A DNA stretch of 10,765 nt from Acetobacteraceae bacterium (GTDB lineage: Bacteria; Pseudomonadota; Alphaproteobacteria; Acetobacterales; Acetobacteraceae): assembly GCA_027340195.1 (NCBI GenBank), contig DAHWNE010000204.1, forward strand, positions 1 through 10,765, given 5' to 3'. The notes under the pieces are model-generated. The model worked only from the letters and a program-made list of their open reading frames with translations, did no database searches and had not been told where the DNA came from. Shown here one piece after another: positions 6,303 through 10,765 of the stretch; positions within the stretch are counted from its first letter, which is position 1, and every line of letters begins with the position of its first letter. Both the position numbers and the translations under genes were made by a program.

Positions 6303-7439
6303 CTATACCGCCAGCCGAAGCGACTCGTTCCCCTCGGGGCTGATCTCGAGACGCTGCTTCGGCAAGGCGTGCGGATATTTCTCCTGCAGGAACGCGATCA
6401 TCTGTTCGCGCACCAGGCAGCGTAGGTCCCACGCCTCGCTGGAATTGCGCGCCGAGACCAGCGCGCGCAGTTCCATCGTCTGCGCCAATGCGTGCGTGAC
6501 CTGCAGCACCGCGACCTTGCCGCTCCAGAGCTTGCTCGCGTGGACTATCTCGTCGAGCTTGCGGCGCATCGCGTCGATCGGCGCCGTATAGTCCACCATC
6601 CAGTGGACTTCGCCGATCAGCTCCGCGCTGTCGCGGGTCCAGTTCTGGAACGGGTTCTCCAAAAGCCAGGCCAGCGGCACCACCATGCGCTGCCAGTTCC
6701 AGATCCGCACCACGACGTAGGTGGAGGTGATCTCCTCGATCCAGCCCCACTGACCGTTGATCACCACCGCGTCCTCGATGCGCAGCGGCTGGGTGATGGC
6801 GATCTGGATGCCAGCGATCAGATTCGACAGCATTGGCCGGGCGGCGAGGCCAAGCACGAGCCCGGCGGCGCCGGCCGAGGCAAGCAGGCTGACGCCGTAG
6901 CTGCGCACGCCCGGAAATGCCATCAGCGCTGCCGCCGCGGTCACCACGATCGTCAGGACGTGGCAGGCCCGGCGCAGCACCTGCCATTGGGTCGCGTGCC
7001 GCCGTACCATGGGATCGTTCTGGATGTTGTCGTGATGGCGCGACAGCTGGCGTTCGGCGAGCAGATCGACGGCGAGAATCGCGCTCCAACCGAGCAGGAT
7101 CACAACCATCGCGCTGAGCACATGCGTTGCGACCCGCATCCCGGCGGCGGACAGCGGCGCAGCCGGCAGCGCGATACCGAGCATCAGAATGGCAAGACCG
7201 AAGAACAACGGAAACCGCGCGCGCCGGACCAGCCGATCCAAACCGCGCCGATGCAGGCGTAGCCGGCGCGGCACGGCGCGAACCAGGATCGCGTACAGCG
7301 CGAAGGCAAGCAGCAGCGCAAGCACGGCAAGCACGAACGTCACCACCGCGGGCGGCCAGCCGACCAGCCAAGCGCTAACCTGATGCGCCCAATGAACGAT
7401 CACGATGGATGGGGAGTCATGCGGTATCAATGCTGTCAT
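6303..7439 (-). CDS. MscS-family mechanosensitive ion channel
   Basis: This 378-residue inner-membrane channel is predicted to open under membrane tension and release solutes. Membrane segments lie at about 29-55, 76-93, 105-127 and 157-175. The pore helix (about 181-212) has the Gly/Ala-rich pattern SLLASAGAAGLVLGLAA followed by SNLIAGIQI. The beta domain follows with QPLRIEDAVVINGQWGWIEEI and ends ENPFQNWTR, in which the usual PN is PL, as in YnaI/YbdG-like relatives. It is longer than E. coli MscS (286 residues) because of extra N-terminal helices. I chose the ATG at 7437-7439; earlier in-frame starts (GTG 7517, ATG 7502) would add a Pro/Arg-rich stretch unlike a membrane protein. The ribosome site is weak (GGACGGA just upstream). 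It is convergent with the P450 gene, 21 bp apart, with no clear terminator between. Codons use A/T at third positions more than the neighbours do. Confidence 0.88.
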   Translation of the reverse strand: MTALIPHDSPSIVIVHWAHQVSAWLVGWPPAVVTFVLAVLALLLAFALYAILVRAVPRRLRLHRRGLDRLVRRARFPLFFGLAILMLGIALPAAPLSAAGMRVATHVLSAMVVILLGWSAILAVDLLAERQLSRHHDNIQNDPMVRRHATQWQVLRRACHVLTIVVTAAAALMAFPGVRSYGVSLLASAGAAGLVLGLAARPMLSNLIAGIQIAITQPLRIEDAVVINGQWGWIEEITSTYVVVRIWNWQRMVVPLAWLLENPFQNWTRDSAELIGEVHWMVDYTAPIDAMRRKLDEIVHASKLWSGKVAVLQVTHALAQTMELRALVSARNSSEAWDLRCLVREQMIAFLQEKYPHALPKQRLEISPEGNESLRLAV

Positions 7440-7570
7440 AATCCGTCCGCGGCGTTGAGGGGGTGATGATCGGGATGTGGTCGAGCCGGGCGGTACGCCC
7501 ATCCGCGCCGCCGTCACGATCGGTTGAGGCGGTTTCGCGCCCTGCCTTCCACCGGACTCGACGGGGCGTG

Positions 7571-7582
7571 TAATCTCCCCGA
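7571..7582 (+). promoter_or_regulatory. Probable leaderless -10 element for dnaE
   Basis: TAATCT (7571-7576) is followed by six bases (CCCCGA) and the dnaE ATG at 7583, so it occupies -12 to -7 of the start codon, the same geometry as at 1547-1559. No Shine-Dalgarno sequence is present. No good -35 box is visible at 16-18 bp spacing. The 143-bp divergent spacer (7440-7582) also holds a small dyad, GGGCG-GTA-CGCCC (7488-7500), with no assigned role. Confidence 0.45.
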
Positions 7583-10500
7583 ATGCCCCACGCCGATTTC
7601 GTCCACCTGCGCGCCCATTCCGCCTATTCGCTGAGCGAAGGCGCCATCAAGCCCGACAAGCTCGCTGCCCTGGCCGCCGCCGCGCGCATGCCCGCCGTCG
7701 CCATCACCGACACCGGCAATCTGTTCGGCGCGCTCGAGTTCTCGCAGGCCTGCGCGGGGCGCGGGGTGCAGCCCATCATCGGCTGCCAACTCGCCCTTAC
7801 CCGCGCCGACGCGCGCCAGCCGCCCGATCCGCTGGTGCTGCTTGCCCGGGACGCAGCCGGGCTTGCCCATCTGCAGCGCCTGTCCTCGCTCGGCTTCCTC
7901 GACACCGAACCCGGTCTCAAGCCGCAACTCCCGCTCGAGACCATCGCCGCCCACGCCGGCGGGCTGATCCTGCTCTCGGGCGGCACCGCCGGGCCGCTGG
8001 GGCGGCTGCTCGCGGACGGCCAGCGTGCCGAGGCCGAACGCCTGCGCGACGCGCTTGCCGAGGCCTTCCCCGACCGGATGGCGATCGAACTGCATCGCCA
8101 CGACGAGGCGGACCGGGCGCTGGAACCCGGGCTGATCGCGCTGGCCGACGCGCGCGAGCTGCCGCTGGTCGCCACCAACGATTGCTATTTCGCCACCCCG
8201 GACATGGCCGAACCGCACGCCGCGCTGCTGTGCATTGCCGAGGGCCGGCAACTCGCCGATCCGGACCGCCGCCGGGTCAGCCCGGAAGCCTGGTTCAAGC
8301 CGGCCGGGGAGATGCGGCTGCGCTTCGCCGACCTGCCGGAGGCCTGCGACAACACGCTGGCGATCGCGCGCCGCTGCGCGGTGATGGCCGAGACCCGCAA
8401 GCCGCTGCTGCCGCGCAGTCCCAAGGTGCGTCCCGGTCAAACCGAGGAGGAAACGATCCGGGCGATGGCCGCCGAAGGCCTCGCTGCCCGCCTCGCCGCG
8501 CGCGGCGCCGACGCGGAGACCGAACGGCGCTACCGGGAGCGGCTGGAGTACGAGCTCGGCGTGATCGAACGCATGGGCTTCGCCGGCTATTTCCTCATCG
8601 TGGCCGACTTCATCCAATGGGCCAAGGCGCAGCGTATTCCGGTGGGGCCGGGGCGCGGCTCGGGCGCCGGCTCGCTGGTGGCCTGGGCGCTCACCATCAC
8701 CGATATCGATCCGCTGCGATTCAACCTGCTGTTCGAACGGTTCCTCAACCCCGAGCGCGTGTCGATGCCGGATTTCGACATCGATTTCTGCCAGGAGGGG
8801 CGGGACAAAGTGATCGACTACGTGCGCCGCGAATACGGCGCCGATCGGGTGGCGCAGATCATCACCTTCGGCAAGCTGCAGGCCCGTGCCGCGGTGCGCG
8901 ACGTGGGCCGGGTGCTCGGGCTGCCGTTCGGCCAGGTCAACCGCATCGCCGAGTTGATCCCCAACAACCCGGCCAAGCCGGTGACCCTGGCCGAGGCGGT
9001 GGCCGGCGAGCCGCGGTTGCAACAGATGCGCGAGGACGACGAGGCGGTGCGCCGCCTGCTGGAGACCGCGCAGCGGATCGAGGGGCTGTATCGCCACGCC
9101 TCCACCCACGCCGCCGGCGTGGTGATCGGCGACCGTCCGCTGATCGAGCTGGTGCCGCTCTATCGCGACCCGCGTTCGGAATACCTGGTCACCCAGTATT
9201 CGATGAAATATGTCGAGCAGGCGGGGCTGGTGAAGTTCGATTTCCTCGGGCTCACCACCCTCACCATCCTCGACCGCGCCCGTAAGTTCCTCGACACGCT
9301 CGACATCAAGGTCGATCTCGCCGCGCTGCCGCTGGACGATGCGCGCACCTACGAGATGCTGGCCCGCGGCGACGCCGGCGGGGTGTTCCAGTTCGAAGGC
9401 CAGGGGATGCGCGACGCGCTGCGTCAGATGCGCCCCGACCGGTTCGAGGACCTGATCGCCCTCGGCGCGCTGTACCGGCCCGGGCCGATGGCCAATATCC
9501 CCGATTATTGCCGGCGCAAGCATGGCGAGGCCTGGGAACCGCCGCACCCCGACCTCGCCGACATCCTGGGCGAGACCTACGGCATCATCGTCTATCAGGA
9601 GCAGGTGATGCAGATCGCCCAGCGCATGGGCGGCTACTCGCTGGGGGCAGCGGATTTGCTGCGCCGGGCGATGGGCAAGAAGATCCGCAGCGAGATGGAG
9701 GCGCAGCGCGCGATCTTCCTCAAGGGTGCCACCGCGCGCGGGATCGACCCCGCCAAGGCCGAGGAAGTGTTCGACCTGATGGCGAAATTCGCCGATTACG
9801 GGTTCAACAAATCGCACGCCGCCGCCTATGCGCTGGTGGCCTACCAGACCGCCTGGCTGAAGGCGAACCATCCGGAAGTGTTCCTGGCCGCGTCGATGAG
9901 CCTGGCGATCGCCAACACCGACCGGCTGGCGGCGCTGAAACAGGAAGCCGAACGCGCCGGCATCCCGATCCTGCCGCCCGACATCAACGCTTCGGACGCC
10001 GATTTCACGGTGGGGGACGGGCCGGGTGGCCGGCTTGCCATACGCTACGCGCTGGCGGCGGTGAAGAAGGTGGGGTTCGCGGCGATGGAGGCGGTCGAGA
10101 AGGCGCGTGACGGCCGCCCGTTCGCCGATCTCGCCGATTTCGCGGCCCGGGTCGGTGGGCGCCAGCTCAACAAGATGCAGCTCGAGAATCTGATCCGCGC
10201 CGGCGCCTTCGACAGCCTCGAACCCAACCGCGCCCGGCTGTTCGCGGCGGCGGAAACCATTCTCCGCCGGGCGCAGGCGACCGCCGCCGAGGCCTCCTCC
10301 GGCCAGGCCGGGCTGTTCGGCGCCGCCGGCCGGCCGGAGCCGCTGCGCCTGCCCGAGGTGCCCGACTGGCCGCCGCTGGAACGGCTGGGCTTCGAGGCGG
10401 AAGCGATCGGCTTTCACCTGACCGCGCATCCGCTGGACGCCTATGCCCAGGCGCTGCGCCGGCTGCGCGCGGTGCGCATCGCCGATCTGCCCGCCCGCGC

Positions 10501-10765
10501 CGGGGCGGGAGAAACCCGGGTCAAGATCGCCGGCACCGTGGTGGCGGTGAAGGAACGCGCCACCCGCACCGGCAACCGCATGGCCTTCGTGCGGCTGACC
10601 GACAGTTCCGGCTCCACCGAGGTCACCGTATTCTCGGAAGTGCTGCACGCGGCGCGGGAACTGATCGCGGCGGGCACCAACCTGCTGATCGGCGCCGAGT
10701 TGCAGACCCAAGGCGAGAGCCTGCGCGCGACCGCGTTCGACATCGCGCCGCTGGAGCGCGCCGCC
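7583..10765 (+). CDS. dnaE: DNA polymerase III alpha subunit DnaE1 (3' end beyond window)
   Basis: This is the catalytic subunit of the replicative polymerase, open for 1061 codons to the right edge; about 1,150 residues are usual, so roughly 90 are missing. The order is a PHP domain (about 5-270), then the polymerase core with VGPGRGSGAGSLVAWALT. The catalytic acids are in PDFDIDF (D399, D401) and VKFDFLGL (D553), matching E. coli D401, D403 and D555. Next come the fingers/tau-linked regions (YQEQVMQIAQ, FADYGFNKSHAAAY), a helix-hairpin-helix region (LNKMQLENLIRAGAFDSL) and an OB fold from about 979 (VKIAGTVVAVKERATRTGNR). The PHP metal ligands are largely replaced (R10, T44, Q69, C201), so this domain should not proofread and a separate DnaQ-type exonuclease is expected. 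It is divergent from the MscS gene. The start is fixed by the family N-terminus and the adjoining -10-like hexamer. Identification is certain. Confidence 0.97.
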   Translation, partial: MPHADFVHLRAHSAYSLSEGAIKPDKLAALAAAARMPAVAITDTGNLFGALEFSQACAGRGVQPIIGCQLALTRADARQPPDPLVLLARDAAGLAHLQRLSSLGFLDTEPGLKPQLPLETIAAHAGGLILLSGGTAGPLGRLLADGQRAEAERLRDALAEAFPDRMAIELHRHDEADRALEPGLIALADARELPLVATNDCYFATPDMAEPHAALLCIAEGRQLADPDRRRVSPEAWFKPAGEMRLRFADLPEACDNTLAIARRCAVMAETRKPLLPRSPKVRPGQTEEETIRAMAAEGLAARLAARGADAETERRYRERLEYELGVIERMGFAGYFLIVADFIQWAKAQRIPVGPGRGSGAGSLVAWALTITDIDPLRFNLLFERFLNPERVSMPDFDIDFCQEGRDKVIDYVRREYGADRVAQIITFGKLQARAAVRDVGRVLGLPFGQVNRIAELIPNNPAKPVTLAEAVAGEPRLQQMREDDEAVRRLLETAQRIEGLYRHASTHAAGVVIGDRPLIELVPLYRDPRSEYLVTQYSMKYVEQAGLVKFDFLGLTTLTILDRARKFLDTLDIKVDLAALPLDDARTYEMLARGDAGGVFQFEGQGMRDALRQMRPDRFEDLIALGALYRPGPMANIPDYCRRKHGEAWEPPHPDLADILGETYGIIVYQEQVMQIAQRMGGYSLGAADLLRRAMGKKIRSEMEAQRAIFLKGATARGIDPAKAEEVFDLMAKFADYGFNKSHAAAYALVAYQTAWLKANHPEVFLAASMSLAIANTDRLAALKQEAERAGIPILPPDINASDADFTVGDGPGGRLAIRYALAAVKKVGFAAMEAVEKARDGRPFADLADFAARVGGRQLNKMQLENLIRAGAFDSLEPNRARLFAAAETILRRAQATAAEASSGQAGLFGAAGRPEPLRLPEVPDWPPLERLGFEAEAIGFHLTAHPLDAYAQALRRLRAVRIADLPARAGAGETRVKIAGTVVAVKERATRTGNRMAFVRLTDSSGSTEVTVFSEVLHAARELIAAGTNLLIGAELQTQGESLRATAFDIAPLERAA

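Noticed and set aside
6492..7262. Plus-strand open frame of 256 residues opposite the MscS gene
   Set aside because: The minus strand shows clear membrane helices and the MscS pore and beta domain; the plus frame is Asp/His/Arg-rich without domains.
7562..7581. CGGGG...CCCCG inverted repeat before dnaE, considered as a leader hairpin
   Set aside because: The arms are only five bases, and if transcription starts at the ATG as the -10 placement suggests, it would not be transcribed into the dnaE mRNA.
7514..10711. Minus-strand open frame of 1065 residues opposite dnaE
   Set aside because: The plus strand encodes an unmistakable DnaE with all catalytic motifs. The reverse frame is a Gly/Arg/His/Gln-rich shadow produced by G/C-ending codons, with no recognisable domain.

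Overview
The window is very GC-rich (about 70% by eye) and densely coding. Gene spacing, codon choice and protein sequences point to an alphaproteobacterium. The DnaE N-terminus has the degenerate PHP signature I associate with alphaproteobacterial DnaE1, and the P450 closely resembles CYP153 enzymes, which are common in this class. Acetobacteraceae or another Rhodospirillales family is my best guess, from composition and style only.

Layout, left to right. (1) 1-1393, plus strand: the last 51 codons of an unidentified gene overlap by 4 bp (ATGA) a P-loop ATPase of the BREX BrxD / DUF2791 type. No other BREX gene is visible, and the rest of the operon lies off the left edge. (2) 1394-1558: a 165-bp spacer with a long interrupted hairpin (1452-1510) and a -10-like hexamer placed exactly as for a leaderless transcript. 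(3) 1559-2967: an NfeD-like membrane protein overlapping by 4 bp a QmcA/stomatin-like SPFH protein, a classic pair of membrane-organising proteins. (4) 3034-4962: an exported phospholipase C / acid phosphatase-type phosphoesterase. (5) 4984-5011: a perfect 28-bp palindrome in the short gap before (6) 5037-6281, a CYP153-type cytochrome P450 (terminal hydroxylase of alkanes or fatty acids) with no redox partner beside it. (7) 6303-7439, minus strand: a MscS-family mechanosensitive channel, convergent with the P450 and visibly richer in A/T-ending codons than its neighbours. (8) 7440-7582: a divergent spacer. (9) 7583 to the right edge, plus strand: dnaE, the replicative DNA polymerase III alpha subunit, open at the window end after 1061 codons. 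It also appears to start at a leaderless promoter.

Much of the content is membrane and lipid related (NfeD/SPFH, phosphoesterase, alkane/fatty-acid P450, MscS). These genes do not form one operon, so a shared pathway is only a loose inference. No rRNA, tRNA, CRISPR array, transposase or insertion sequence is visible. The best candidates for a second look are the BrxD-like ATPase outside a recognisable BREX locus, the perfect palindrome upstream of the P450, and the two leaderless-type starts with identical geometry. I see no convincing evidence of a wholly new system within the window.
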